Assembly (NCBI RefSeq): GCF_918698245.1
Contig: NZ_CAKKMS010000004.1
Location: 310,001 to 374,000, forward strand
Direction: 5' to 3'
Origin: Pedobacter sp. Bi126
GTDB lineage: Bacteria > Bacteroidota > Bacteroidia > Sphingobacteriales > Sphingobacteriaceae
Length of the DNA stretch: 64,000 nucleotides
Made by a program: the position numbers and the translations under genes
Notes under the pieces: model-generated
Told to the model about the DNA's origin: nothing
Database searches by the model: none
The model's input: the letters and a program-made list of their open reading frames with translations, nothing else
Shown here: piece by piece, positions 8,646 to 16,994 of the stretch
Numbering within the stretch: position 1 is the stretch's first letter
How the letters are laid out: each line of letters starts with the position of its first letter

Positions 8646-11444
8646 ATGAAGCTTAATATCCAACCAACCGTAATTTTTAGAACACCTAAATTTTCATATC
8701 AATCTGAACTGGTAGATTGTTGGGAGGAATTAAAAGCAGCAATTGCAATATCTTCTACAGTATTTTACGAAACCATAAAAGAAGTAAAGGCAAACGAACT
8801 AAAAGATCTTCCACCTAAAGTTTATTTTACCATATGGAAATATTTTAACCGTGCGAAATTCCGGTCGACCCCATATGGTACCTTTGCTGGTTTTAGTTTG
8901 TTGAGCAATGCCATTAAATCATCGGAAAGCAGAATAGTAGTTGAAGAAACCCAAAAGGTTCGCGAATTGGTTGATTGGCCTTATAAGAATAATATTCAAT
9001 TGCCATTGGCAGAAGTGCTGCGAAAGAACTGCCTTATATTTAGTAACAGCAGTTATTATTTAACGCCCAACAGTATCCGGTATATAGCTTGTACCGATGG
9101 TGTTTTCGAACTTGCTGAGTTAGATCAAGACGATTTTGTAAAGCAAATATTGGCTGCTTGCTTAACACCGATTAGGCTTAACGATCTGGCAAAACAATTA
9201 AATTTAAATGATGCTGAAACCGAAAACCTTTTTGCTTTGCTGCAGGATATGCACGATTTACAGCTTGTTTTTACCAACTACGATCCCAATATCATAGGGG
9301 ATGATTATTTTGAACGTTTAAGGCTCACTGCTACGGCTGAGTTACCAAAATATCTTATCGCTCAACGCACTGCTTTATCGGGTAGTATTAATGAACGTTT
9401 GCTTCAGGCTATTCCAGGTTTGATCAATATACTCCATGGTATGATGCCCGCAAAAGATCGTGATGCCCTTAGCCAGTTTCAGATCAGGTTTAAAAAGAAA
9501 TTCGAAGATCAGGAAGTACCATTATTACTGGCACTAGATCCAGAAATGGGTGTAGGCTACGATGAACTGGAGCAAGCTGGTCAAAACAGCGAATTTATCG
9601 CACGCTTCAATACTAAGCCGCCGAAAAAAGCGGAGGCAGAAAATATTAAAACGGCATTAAAAACCTTCCTGACGGAACAAAGCTTCGAAAAAGGTAAAAC
9701 TGTTTATCTGAACAAACTTACCTTGACACCGAATCAGAAATTGGCAGCCTTACCTAATTCACTTAGCATGGTAATGTCTGTTCATGACGATTTGATTTTT
9801 ATCGAACAGATAGGTGGAGCAACATCAAATGCATTAAGCGGAAGATTTACAATGGCAGCCGATGATGTAACACAATATGCTAAAGATATTGCGGGCGCAG
9901 AACAACAGGCAAACCCTGAGGTTTTATTTTTTGATGTGGCCTATATGGTTGAGGCCAATGTAGATAATATAAACAGACGAAAACTGATTTATGGGCATCA
10001 ATTATCAATCTTAAATTTTGATACCTCAGCATCGCCACTTGCCTTAAATGATATACAGATTTCAATTCGGGGCACAGAAATCATCCTTCGCTCTAAGCAT
10101 TTAAATAAACGGCTCGTTCCAAGAATGGCTTCTGCGTACAACTACATCCGCTCAGATCTTTCAGTATTTAGGTTACTGTGCGATTTGCAACATCAAGGCT
10201 TACAAACAAATCTTTCCTTTTCACTTGATACTATTTTCCCTGATTTGGATTATTATCCAAGGTTACAATATCAAAATATAGTTTTAAACAGTAATAAATG
10301 GAGGATTAAAAAAGAAGTCCTTTTAGGTGCCGATCAAAAGTGGCTATCTGTCGCCAACTGTAGGTCATACTTGAGCAATTTAGGTGTTAGCGAATATTTT
10401 AAAGCAGGCATATCCGATCAAACATTATGCTTTGCACTACAAAACGACGATGATATAAATGCTTTTCTGCAATACCTGCAAAAACATGGGAGTACTTACA
10501 TAGAAGAAATGCTACTGCCTCAAAACAGTATCGTGGTTGATGAAGCAGCTAAACCCTATTTAGCCCAGTTTGTTTTAAGTATAGGTCATGGCGAAAAGAT
10601 TTATCATGGTGTGGCTAAAACATCCACAAATGCTGAAGTAACGCGATTTTTCCTGCCAGGTAAAGAATGGCTGTATTTCGAAATTTATTGCCACCAGCAA
10701 CGCGGTGATCAGATTTTGACAGATGTAATTGCGCCGTTCATATCCACTCATACTGATCAGGTTAAATCGTGGTTTTTTATCCGCTACAATGAAAATGGAA
10801 ACCACATCAGGTTTAGGGTTCAACTTAACAATCTAAGGGATGGGCAGCTGTTAACATCAAAACTTATGGATGAGCTGGAATTGTTTTTAAATTCAGGTTT
10901 GGTGTCTGATGTACAGATTAAAACCTATAAGCGAGAGTTAGAGCGTTATGGCAGCAACATGATCGAAGATGTTGAGCAGCATTTTGCTGTAGATAGTGAA
11001 TTTGTATTATCGCTTTTAGAAACTCAGACTGATGATTTCAACAAATATAAATTGTGTAGTCTTTTAATTTCTAAGATTATCGAATCTAACATTATAGATA
11101 AGCTGGCCATCAATAAGATCGTGAGAATAATGTCTGATACCTTTAATGAGGAACATCGATTAGATGCTGCCGATTTTAAACAATTAAACAATCACTACCA
11201 GGAGTTTCGTAAAACAGAGTGGATGGCATTAACAACAGCGCAGGAGCAGGAGTTCGATAAGTTTTCAGATTCGTTCATCAAAATTCTTAAACAATGTGCT
11301 CCCGAAAATGCACTAAAGCTATTAACTGATTTAATGCATATGCATGTAAACAGACTTTTCAGCAAAGATCAGCGGACACATGAAATGGTTATGTATTATT
11401 TTCTGCTAAAAGATATCCAGCGCCAAAATGCAATGAAAGCTTAA
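8646..11444 (+). CDS. Full-length LanB-type lantibiotic dehydratase with SpaB_C-like elimination domain
   Basis: 932 residues, close to the usual length of class I lanthipeptide dehydratases. These glutamylate Ser/Thr of a precursor peptide using glutamyl-tRNA, then eliminate glutamate to give dehydroalanine/dehydrobutyrine. The N-terminal domain (about 1-630) has Arg12 in IFRTPKF and R73-STPYGTFAGF, the counterpart of the RATPFGLFAG signature. The C-terminal thiopeptide-type/SpaB_C domain (about 645-930) has EWLYFEIYC, WFFIRYNENGNHIRFRV, ELERYG and HMHVNRLF, containing the Arg/Glu/His expected for elimination, so the enzyme looks active. No LanC cyclase, LanT transporter or protease is adjacent. 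Its stop overlaps the stop of the opposite-strand sensor kinase by three bases. The only candidate substrate is the peptide at 12699-12842. No confident promoter; TAATTTTCG at 8620 is a weak -7 candidate. Confidence 0.9.
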   Translation: MKLNIQPTVIFRTPKFSYQSELVDCWEELKAAIAISSTVFYETIKEVKANELKDLPPKVYFTIWKYFNRAKFRSTPYGTFAGFSLLSNAIKSSESRIVVEETQKVRELVDWPYKNNIQLPLAEVLRKNCLIFSNSSYYLTPNSIRYIACTDGVFELAELDQDDFVKQILAACLTPIRLNDLAKQLNLNDAETENLFALLQDMHDLQLVFTNYDPNIIGDDYFERLRLTATAELPKYLIAQRTALSGSINERLLQAIPGLINILHGMMPAKDRDALSQFQIRFKKKFEDQEVPLLLALDPEMGVGYDELEQAGQNSEFIARFNTKPPKKAEAENIKTALKTFLTEQSFEKGKTVYLNKLTLTPNQKLAALPNSLSMVMSVHDDLIFIEQIGGATSNALSGRFTMAADDVTQYAKDIAGAEQQANPEVLFFDVAYMVEANVDNINRRKLIYGHQLSILNFDTSASPLALNDIQISIRGTEIILRSKHLNKRLVPRMASAYNYIRSDLSVFRLLCDLQHQGLQTNLSFSLDTIFPDLDYYPRLQYQNIVLNSNKWRIKKEVLLGADQKWLSVANCRSYLSNLGVSEYFKAGISDQTLCFALQNDDDINAFLQYLQKHGSTYIEEMLLPQNSIVVDEAAKPYLAQFVLSIGHGEKIYHGVAKTSTNAEVTRFFLPGKEWLYFEIYCHQQRGDQILTDVIAPFISTHTDQVKSWFFIRYNENGNHIRFRVQLNNLRDGQLLTSKLMDELELFLNSGLVSDVQIKTYKRELERYGSNMIEDVEQHFAVDSEFVLSLLETQTDDFNKYKLCSLLISKIIESNIIDKLAINKIVRIMSDTFNEEHRLDAADFKQLNNHYQEFRKTEWMALTTAQEQEFDKFSDSFIKILKQCAPENALKLLTDLMHMHVNRLFSKDQRTHEMVMYYFLLKDIQRQNAMKA

Positions 11445-12556
11445 CGGTTTAACTTGGCTAAGGGGTTAACAACAGTTACATTTATTTCAGTAATATACCG
11501 GTTAAGCGGGTCTTTATAATACCTGAATACATAATCATTACCATAAAAATTACTCAGGCGCTTGCTAATATTGTCAATCCCTACATGATGGCTTTCTGTC
11601 TGTTTGCCCTTATTATCATTAATCATGTTTATGGTACTGATATTGAGGTTGTCATTTTGGTAAGCAATTTTAATAAGGGCCTGTTGAGTAGAGTGTGAAA
11701 CATTTCCATGCTTAAATATGTTTTCTACCAAAGTTAATAAGATAAGCGGTGGAAATCTTAACCCGAACATATCGCCCGTTACCTCAAGTTCCAGATTAAT
11801 TGTGTTAGCCGTTCGGAGTTTATGAAGATTGATCAAGTGTTCAATTTGCTCAATTTCTTCACTTAATGGAACCATCTCTGATGCTTCAGGACGTTTTAAG
11901 GCATAACGCATCATTTCGGCCAGATTCATAATTGCATCTGCAGCCATAGGTGCCTTTTTGCGGGCGTCGTTATAAATAAAGTTTAAAGTATTAAATAGAA
12001 AGTGTGGATTGATCTGACTCCGCAGATAATTATTCTGCGATTGCACGAGATCGTTCTCTAATGCCTGTTTCTCTATCTGGGTGACCAGGTTTTGGCGTTC
12101 CAATGCTTCTACTTTCTTCTGATCCTGAAATGATTTGATAATATAAACATAGCCAGTAGCATAACCTATAAATAATAATGCCCTGTATATACCTGATAAT
12201 ATAAAACTACGACCAATAAAGTCCCAATTTTCACTTTCTATTATCCCAATTTTTCCAAATAACATTACAAGTAAATAACTTACAATAATATAAGCTGTTA
12301 ACATGAATAATATTAGTAACGATATTTTTAAGAATCTGAAGGCTCCATTCTTGTTATTTAACACTTTTTTTAACAAAAATGAATGAGAATAGAAAGCAGA
12401 TATATTAGTGATATATATAAGCAGATAGATACCGGCCGGTCTAAATTGTTTAGAAGTGTAACCTAAAATAAATACTTCATATATGATGTAAATACTCCAG
12501 ATAAGTAAATGAAGTTTATATTTTTTATATAATATTTTGAGGGTTGAAAAAGTCAT
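11441..12556 (-). CDS. LytS-type sensor histidine kinase (His_kinase family), RiPP locus
   Basis: 371 residues. The N-terminal half has about four hydrophobic membrane segments (to about residue 150), then a coiled-coil linker (about 155-185). Next comes the His_kinase core with the phosphoacceptor motif INPHFLFNTLNFIY, a HATPase part with LTLVENIFKHG (N box) and a GIDNISKRL loop. It presumably senses a membrane or extracellular signal and phosphorylates the LytTR regulator encoded just upstream on the same strand. Between the two lies, on the opposite strand, the putative precursor peptide gene. Its 3' end overlaps the end of the dehydratase gene tail-to-tail, so any read-through from either side makes antisense RNA. 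Confidence 0.9.
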   Translation of the reverse strand: MTFSTLKILYKKYKLHLLIWSIYIIYEVFILGYTSKQFRPAGIYLLIYITNISAFYSHSFLLKKVLNNKNGAFRFLKISLLILFMLTAYIIVSYLLVMLFGKIGIIESENWDFIGRSFILSGIYRALLFIGYATGYVYIIKSFQDQKKVEALERQNLVTQIEKQALENDLVQSQNNYLRSQINPHFLFNTLNFIYNDARKKAPMAADAIMNLAEMMRYALKRPEASEMVPLSEEIEQIEHLINLHKLRTANTINLELEVTGDMFGLRFPPLILLTLVENIFKHGNVSHSTQQALIKIAYQNDNLNISTINMINDNKGKQTESHHVGIDNISKRLSNFYGNDYVFRYYKDPLNRYITEINVTVVNPLAKLNR

Positions 12557-12582
12557 TTTTTCGCTTTAAATCTATTGAAATA

Positions 12583-12619
12583 GGGTTTTTGTCTCCTAAA
12601 ATTGGGGTTTTGTGTAAAA
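12583..12619. promoter_or_regulatory. Putative LytTR-type operator upstream of the precursor gene
   Basis: Two G-run/T-run elements lie 21 bp apart: GGGTTTTTGTC (12583-12593) and GGGGTTTTGTGTAA (12604-12617). The second closely matches the repeats upstream of the response regulator (GGTTTCGTGTAA at 13698-13709). It sits 80-115 bases before the precursor ATG and 30-60 bases before the kinase ATG on the other strand, so either or both could be targets. The first half-site is weak. A poor TTG-N17-CATCTTTA promoter-like pair (12626-12653) lies downstream. Confidence 0.5.
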
Positions 12620-12698
12620 AAGTAGTTGTGGTTAATTTTACGCTGCATCTTTACAGAAATTAATAACAACAATAAATAACTATTAAATATATAATATC

Positions 12699-12842
12699 AT
12701 GAAAGCACAACACACTACTAAACTTGCAAAAAAAACTGTTTTTGTTTATAAAAATGTTAAAGGTCAAAACAACTTTACTACTAACACTACAGGTGATCAA
12801 AGCCACACAGTAGTAATGACTAGCTGGATTGTAGACCTTTAG
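12699..12842 (+). CDS. Candidate RiPP precursor peptide, Thr-rich and Cys-free, 47 aa
   Basis: 47 residues with ATG at 12699. It begins MKAQHTTKLAKKTVFVYKN, a basic/hydrophobic leader-like part reminiscent of Bacteroidota class I lanthipeptide leaders (K-L-x-K-K-T-hydrophobic). The C-terminal part carries eight Ser/Thr (T27, T28, T30, T31, S35, T37, T41, S42) and ends SWIVDL. There is no cysteine and no GG processing site, so classical lanthionine rings cannot form within it. The coding leader is very A-rich, as in well-expressed Bacteroidota genes. It lies on the + strand, like the LanB gene, in the gap between the opposite-strand regulator and kinase genes; its stop is one base from the regulator's stop. 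Role as LanB substrate is inference from size, composition, strand and shared operator motif. Confidence 0.65.
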   Translation: MKAQHTTKLAKKTVFVYKNVKGQNNFTTNTTGDQSHTVVMTSWIVDL

Positions 12843-12843
12843 T

Positions 12844-13587
12844 TTATTGATTTCGATTAGATTTTAACAAACTGCTCTGTACATAGGCGAAGAAAGCTTC
12901 TTTATAACCTTCGCCAATTTGGATCATCTCGTTATTTACCAAACGGATTATATTTCCATCTACTTTTTTAATTGCCGCTTTAGCAACAATGTTCGATTTA
13001 TTAACACGGATAAATGCGTGGTTTTCTAAGGCCTTTTCAATTTCCTTGAGTGTAAGGTAGGTAGTGTGGGTTTCAGATTTAGTAATAATCTGTATATAAT
13101 TCTGTAGCGCTTTGATGTAAAGTATTTCATCAATGGCAATGTTAGAAAAGGCATATTTATGGTCGCCTTTAATATAAAGGGCAGCCACCTGATCGGCTTC
13201 TTTCGTAGTAACCTTGGTATTATTTGCTTCCTTTTTTAAAATCCTATCAATTCCTAGTGCAAATTTTGCAAAGGAAATAGGTTTTAATAAGTACTGATCT
13301 GATTGTACATCAAATGCCTGCAGGGCATAATCAGGATGTGCAGTAGTGAAAATCAAATATTTTGCTTTTTCTCTGATATTTTTAGCCAGTTCCAATCCAT
13401 TGATTCCTGGCATATCAATATCCATAAACAATAAATCAATTTCGTCCTCAATACTGATCTCAGTAAGTGCTTGGACAGGGCTGGTAAAAGTTTTAAAAAC
13501 TGTTAAACCAGGCATTTCTGCAATGTGGTCAGTTAACACTTCAATTGCATGTTGCTCGTCGTCTATAACAACGCATTTTAGATTCAT
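12844..13587 (-). CDS. LytTR family response regulator, RiPP locus
   Basis: 247 residues. The N-terminal receiver has the acidic pair in CVVIDDEQHA, the phosphoacceptor Asp in LLFMDIDMPG, and the T/K switch residues in IFTTAHPDYA and YLLKPISF. The C-terminal LytTR DNA-binding domain (about 140-240) has IDEILYIKALQNYIQI and HAFIRVNKSNIVA. It is transcribed ahead of the LytS kinase but separated from it by 287 bases that carry the opposite-strand precursor gene. Three 21-bp-phased repeats about 95-150 bases upstream suggest autoregulation. It probably controls the precursor and possibly the dehydratase. Confidence 0.92.
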   Translation of the reverse strand: MNLKCVVIDDEQHAIEVLTDHIAEMPGLTVFKTFTSPVQALTEISIEDEIDLLFMDIDMPGINGLELAKNIREKAKYLIFTTAHPDYALQAFDVQSDQYLLKPISFAKFALGIDRILKKEANNTKVTTKEADQVAALYIKGDHKYAFSNIAIDEILYIKALQNYIQIITKSETHTTYLTLKEIEKALENHAFIRVNKSNIVAKAAIKKVDGNIIRLVNNEMIQIGEGYKEAFFAYVQSSLLKSNRNQ

Positions 13588-13676
13588 GAGTATAAATATG
13601 TATGTTTTATTTGATTTGACTGCAAGTTAAATAAAAATGAATTGAATTAACAAATGCGCCAAAAAAACTTATTCCA

Positions 13677-13738
13677 GTTTTCGTGTAAAAAAACATGGGT
13701 TTCGTGTAATATTCTGGGTGGTTGATGTAAAAAAATTA
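13677..13738. promoter_or_regulatory. Triple 21-bp-phased direct repeat, putative LytTR operator
   Basis: TCGTGTAA at 13681, TCGTGTAA at 13702 and TGATGTAA at 13723 are exactly 21 bp apart, each preceded by a G/T-rich run and two followed by an A-run. LytTR regulators are known to bind direct repeats spaced by about two helical turns. The array lies 90-150 bases upstream of the LytTR gene. The rest of the 13588-13964 gap contains a stem-loop and no convincing small gene. Confidence 0.65.
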
Positions 13739-13788
13739 TCCAGGCCCCTTCTTTTTATAATCTTTATACTGTTTGCCAAAAACAAAAT

Positions 13789-13812
13789 AATTAGCAGTGA
13801 AAACTACTAATT
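13789..13812. other. Stem-loop with GAAA loop in the gap upstream of the 124-aa gene
   Basis: AATTAGCAGT / ACTACTAATT form a 10-bp stem with one mismatch around a GAAA loop. There is no T-tract, so it is not a standard terminator. It could be an operator or an RNA structure; function unknown. Confidence 0.4.
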
Positions 13813-13964
13813 GTGAAAAACATCTGCCTGCCCAATCTTGTGTAGCCTGTAGATAATAAAATTAAAAACAGGCCATACAATACTGGGTTAAAGATTTATT
13901 AAAACCAAAAAACAAAAATACCGAAAGCAAAAGAAACATTCCCCTACATCTACCAAGCCTCCAC

Positions 13965-14339
13965 ATGAAACACAACGAATACGAGTATTTACTTAATAAA
14001 ATCTACTACAAGGGGATTCTAAAAAATCAAGGAATCAACGCAGATATGTACCAGAGAATGCAAAATGAATATAGCAATCTTGATGGACAAAACCTTGTTA
14101 AGGGCCAATTAGATGGCGAATACGCATTCAGAAAATCTTTTCTGGTTGTACGTAATTATGTTCAGCAGGCGATAAAAGATGGTATGAAAAATTTTCAGTT
14201 TACCATGCGCGCTACTGATATCAATAAATTGACTTATATGATCGATATGTTGAACAGAAATTTTTTTGATAAACAAAGTTTGGATCAAATTATTATCACT
14301 GCAAACTCGGTATTTAACCAATACAATTTAAAAAACTAA
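13965..14339 (+). CDS. Hypothetical protein, 124 aa
   Basis: I do not recognise this protein. It is 124 residues, soluble, predicted mostly helical, rich in Asn, Tyr and Lys, with no signal peptide, membrane segment or Cys. It starts MKHNEYEYLLNKIYYKG and ends in a helical stretch (TDINKLTYMIDMLNRNFFDK). The coding composition resembles neighbouring genes, so it is probably real. The HsdR-N-like gene follows 21 bases later on the same strand and may be co-transcribed. It is too far (over 370 bases, opposite strand to the regulator) to assign to the RiPP locus. Confidence 0.7.
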   Translation: MKHNEYEYLLNKIYYKGILKNQGINADMYQRMQNEYSNLDGQNLVKGQLDGEYAFRKSFLVVRNYVQQAIKDGMKNFQFTMRATDINKLTYMIDMLNRNFFDKQSLDQIIITANSVFNQYNLKN

Positions 14340-14360
14340 CTACCTATAATAGATAACATC

Positions 14361-14855
14361 ATGGAATTGAAAGACGAAATCGGGCAGTTTGCCGTAAGAA
14401 TTAAGAAAATGCTTCCACAAGTTCAATCTGAGGATTTAACCAGGAATGCGTTAGTTATGCCTTTTATCCAAATTTTAGGATTTGATCCTTCTGAGGTTCA
14501 ATCTGAAGCTGTTCTAGACTTCGGGGTTAAAAAAAGTAAAAAAGTTGATTACACCATTATGAAAGATGGCGAACCAACAATTTTGGTGGAATGTAAACAC
14601 CATGCTGAAAATTTAGATATCCATGATTCACGCTTATCTAAATATTTCCGTAAAACAAAAGCTAAATATGGTTTATTAACCAATGGTTTGGTATACCGCT
14701 TTTATACAGAGAAAATGGTGAGATCAAAGAAAAATCAAGAGCCATTGTTCGAATTTAAAATAACCGATACTAAAGCGGCCACGATTGCCAAAATGATCGA
14801 AGACCATAAAGATTACTTCAACGTAGATCAAAAGCAGGCACCAATAGCAAGCTAA
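14361..14855 (+). CDS. HsdR N-terminal-like (type I restriction enzyme R-N) domain protein
   Basis: 164 residues forming only the N-terminal nuclease-like domain of type I restriction R subunits. It shows the PD-(D/E)xK arrangement: VQSEAVLDFG, then Asp in KVDYTIMKDG, then ILVECKHHAEN (ExK), with LLTNGLVYRFYTE downstream. There are no helicase motifs, and no HsdM or HsdS gene nearby, so it is not a restriction system by itself. Similar stand-alone proteins are common in Bacteroidota genomes; their function is not established to my knowledge. A terminator follows. Confidence 0.85.
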   Translation: MELKDEIGQFAVRIKKMLPQVQSEDLTRNALVMPFIQILGFDPSEVQSEAVLDFGVKKSKKVDYTIMKDGEPTILVECKHHAENLDIHDSRLSKYFRKTKAKYGLLTNGLVYRFYTEKMVRSKKNQEPLFEFKITDTKAATIAKMIEDHKDYFNVDQKQAPIAS

Positions 14856-14900
14856 ACAATATTAATTTTAATCTAAGAGTTCCCGAAAATTCTTGCCTAA

Positions 14901-14928
14901 AAGTTCCGATCTAGTCGGGACTTTTTTT
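14901..14928 (+). terminator. Rho-independent terminator after the HsdR-N gene
   Basis: AAGTTCCGA / TCGGGACTT form a 9-bp stem (one G-U pair) around TCTAG, followed by a T-tract to 14928. Confidence 0.8.
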
Positions 14929-14948
14929 GTGGACTTGGCCTAAAAACA

Positions 14949-14979
14949 AAAGGGCGAAATCTAATCGATTTCGCCCTTT
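14949..14979 (-). terminator. Terminator of htpG (possibly bidirectional)
   Basis: AAAGGGCGAAAT / ATTTCGCCCTTT is a perfect 12-bp stem with a 7-base loop. On the minus strand it lies 22 bases after the htpG stop and is followed by TTTTGTTTTT. Confidence 0.85.
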
Positions 14980-15001
14980 AAACTATAACAGGATTTCCTG
15001 A

Positions 15002-16888
15002 TTAAATTAATTCTACACTTCTGCTTACAAAAGCTGTTAATTCTGCACCAGTTAACATACCCTGTGCTAAAAGTGCTAAATCTACCGCTTGTTTAGCCAG
15101 GTTGCGCTGCTCTTCTCCTTCAGTTTTTAAAATTTTACTTACCAATTTATGGTTTCCATTAATGGCAACCTTATAGTTGTCTGGCATCTGGCCATAAAAG
15201 CCCATTCCACCACCCATTGCAGCCATGTCTTTCATCCTGCGCATAAATTCATCCATGGTAATGGTAACTGGTAATTCTTCAGGGTGTAAAGCCACAATTT
15301 CTACATGCATACCTGGTTTGGTAATGGCTTTTTCAAAAATAGCAGTAACTTCTTTTACCTGTTCTTCGGTTAAAACATGCTCGTTCTGCTCATCTTTCTC
15401 GATTAACTTATCTGCAACACTCGAGTCAACACGTTTGATTGATGTTTTCTCTAGTTTTTGCTCCAATTGATTAATAAAGTGATTGTCGATCGGCGAATCC
15501 AATACTAAAACATCGTAATCTTTTTTATTGGCCGATTGGATAAATGCATCTTGTTTAGCAGCATCATTGGTATATAAATAAACCACTGTGCCGTTTTTAT
15601 CGGTCTGTAATGCGGTTACCTTCTCCTTATACTCAGGAAGTGTGAAAAGCTCATTTTTAGTGTTTCCAACTAAAGCAAAATCTTTGGCTTTATCATAAAA
15701 CTTCTCTTCACTGATCATCCCGTATTTTACAAAAAGACCAATATCTTTCCATTTATCTTCGTAAGCTTTACGGTCTTTAGCAAATAACTCCCCTAATTTA
15801 TCAGCAACCTTTTTAGTAATATAGTTATTGATCTTTTTAACATTGCTGTCGGCCTGTAAGAAACTACGCGATACATTCAACGGAATGTCTGGAGAGTCGA
15901 TTACACCATGCAATAACATCAAAAACTCAGGAACAATATCTTTAACCTCATCGGTAATAAATACCTGGCGGGAGTATAATTTAATTTTGTTGCGCTGCAT
16001 TTCGAAATCGTTTTTCAATTTAGGGAAATACAATACGCCTGTTAAATTAAAAGGATAATCAACATTTAAGTGGATCCAGAATAATGGTTCTTCACTAAAT
16101 GGATATAATTCGCGGTAAAAGCTTAAATAATCCTCGTCTGACAAATCTGCAGGAGCTTTTGTCCAGATCGGGTTGGTGGTGTTGATAATGTTATCAACTT
16201 CAACATCATTATACTTCGCTTTACCTTCTTCATCTACGCCATCTTCAACCGATTCTGTTTTAGTACCAAACTTAATTGGAACAGGTAAAAATTTAGCGTA
16301 TTTATCAAGAATTTCCTGCAGTTTACTTTCTTCTAAAAACTCTTCCGAATCTTTGTTTACATGGAGGATAATATCGGTACCACGTGTAGTTTTAGTGCCT
16401 TCAGTAATTTCAAATTCTGTACTGCCATCGCAAACCCAACGTGCAGGTTCAGCGCCATCCTGGTATGATAAAGTTTGAATCTCAACTAAATCTGCAACCA
16501 TAAAGGCTGAGTAGAAACCTAAACCGAATTTACCGATGATTTCATTGGCATCTTTAGCATCTTTAAATTTCTCTACAAACTCACTTGCGCCAGAAAATGC
16601 AACCTGGTTAATGTATTTTTTAATCTCTTCGGCAGTCATCCCCAAACCGTTATCACTAATGGTAATGGTTTTTGCATCCTTATCAACCGCAACTTGCACC
16701 AGTGGTTGACCAACTTCGCCATTAAACTGACCTAATGAACCTAGTCTTTTAATTTTCTGGACTGCATCTACTGCGTTAGAAACCAACTCACGAAGAAAAA
16801 TTTCGTTATCAGAGTATAAAAACTTCTTAATTATCGGGAAAATATTCTCGGTATGTATGGAGATATTTCCTTTTTCTTGTATGCTCAT
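15002..16888 (-). CDS. htpG: Molecular chaperone HtpG (Hsp90)
   Basis: 628 residues, typical for bacterial Hsp90, an ATP-driven cytoplasmic chaperone dimer. The N-terminal GHKL ATPase shows FLRELVSNAVDAVQK, ISDNGLGMT, and IGKFGLGFYSAFMVAD (ATP lid). The middle domain contains LYSRQVFITDE and LPLNVSRSFLQ-like segments (here IPLNVSRSFLQAD, the conserved Arg for ATP hydrolysis). The C-terminal dimerisation domain includes MRRMKDMAAMGGGM. It starts at MSIQEKGNISIHTENIFP. It stands alone on its strand with its own terminator; the 424-base upstream gap holds repeats and no recognisable heat-shock element. Confidence 0.98.
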   Translation of the reverse strand: MSIQEKGNISIHTENIFPIIKKFLYSDNEIFLRELVSNAVDAVQKIKRLGSLGQFNGEVGQPLVQVAVDKDAKTITISDNGLGMTAEEIKKYINQVAFSGASEFVEKFKDAKDANEIIGKFGLGFYSAFMVADLVEIQTLSYQDGAEPARWVCDGSTEFEITEGTKTTRGTDIILHVNKDSEEFLEESKLQEILDKYAKFLPVPIKFGTKTESVEDGVDEEGKAKYNDVEVDNIINTTNPIWTKAPADLSDEDYLSFYRELYPFSEEPLFWIHLNVDYPFNLTGVLYFPKLKNDFEMQRNKIKLYSRQVFITDEVKDIVPEFLMLLHGVIDSPDIPLNVSRSFLQADSNVKKINNYITKKVADKLGELFAKDRKAYEDKWKDIGLFVKYGMISEEKFYDKAKDFALVGNTKNELFTLPEYKEKVTALQTDKNGTVVYLYTNDAAKQDAFIQSANKKDYDVLVLDSPIDNHFINQLEQKLEKTSIKRVDSSVADKLIEKDEQNEHVLTEEQVKEVTAIFEKAITKPGMHVEIVALHPEELPVTITMDEFMRRMKDMAAMGGGMGFYGQMPDNYKVAINGNHKLVSKILKTEGEEQRNLAKQAVDLALLAQGMLTGAELTAFVSRSVELI

Positions 16889-16994
16889 ATGTAAATAAAT
16901 TGTTTAATCTATATCCTGCATAACAAGGGTTGTTCCAAAAGAATTTGTTTGCCAAAATGACAGCCGCGCGAGTCGTCATTGCGAAGCCAATTTC

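Noticed and set aside
13346..13630. 94-codon frame opposite the LytTR gene
   Set aside because: Antisense to a conserved receiver domain; Ser-rich shadow of the real gene.
13588..13964. A second small precursor gene in the regulator's upstream gap
   Set aside because: ATG-started frames on the + strand close after a few codons, and none on the other strand looked protein-like.
14361..14855. Type I restriction-modification system
   Set aside because: Only the R-N domain is present; no helicase domain, methylase or specificity gene nearby.
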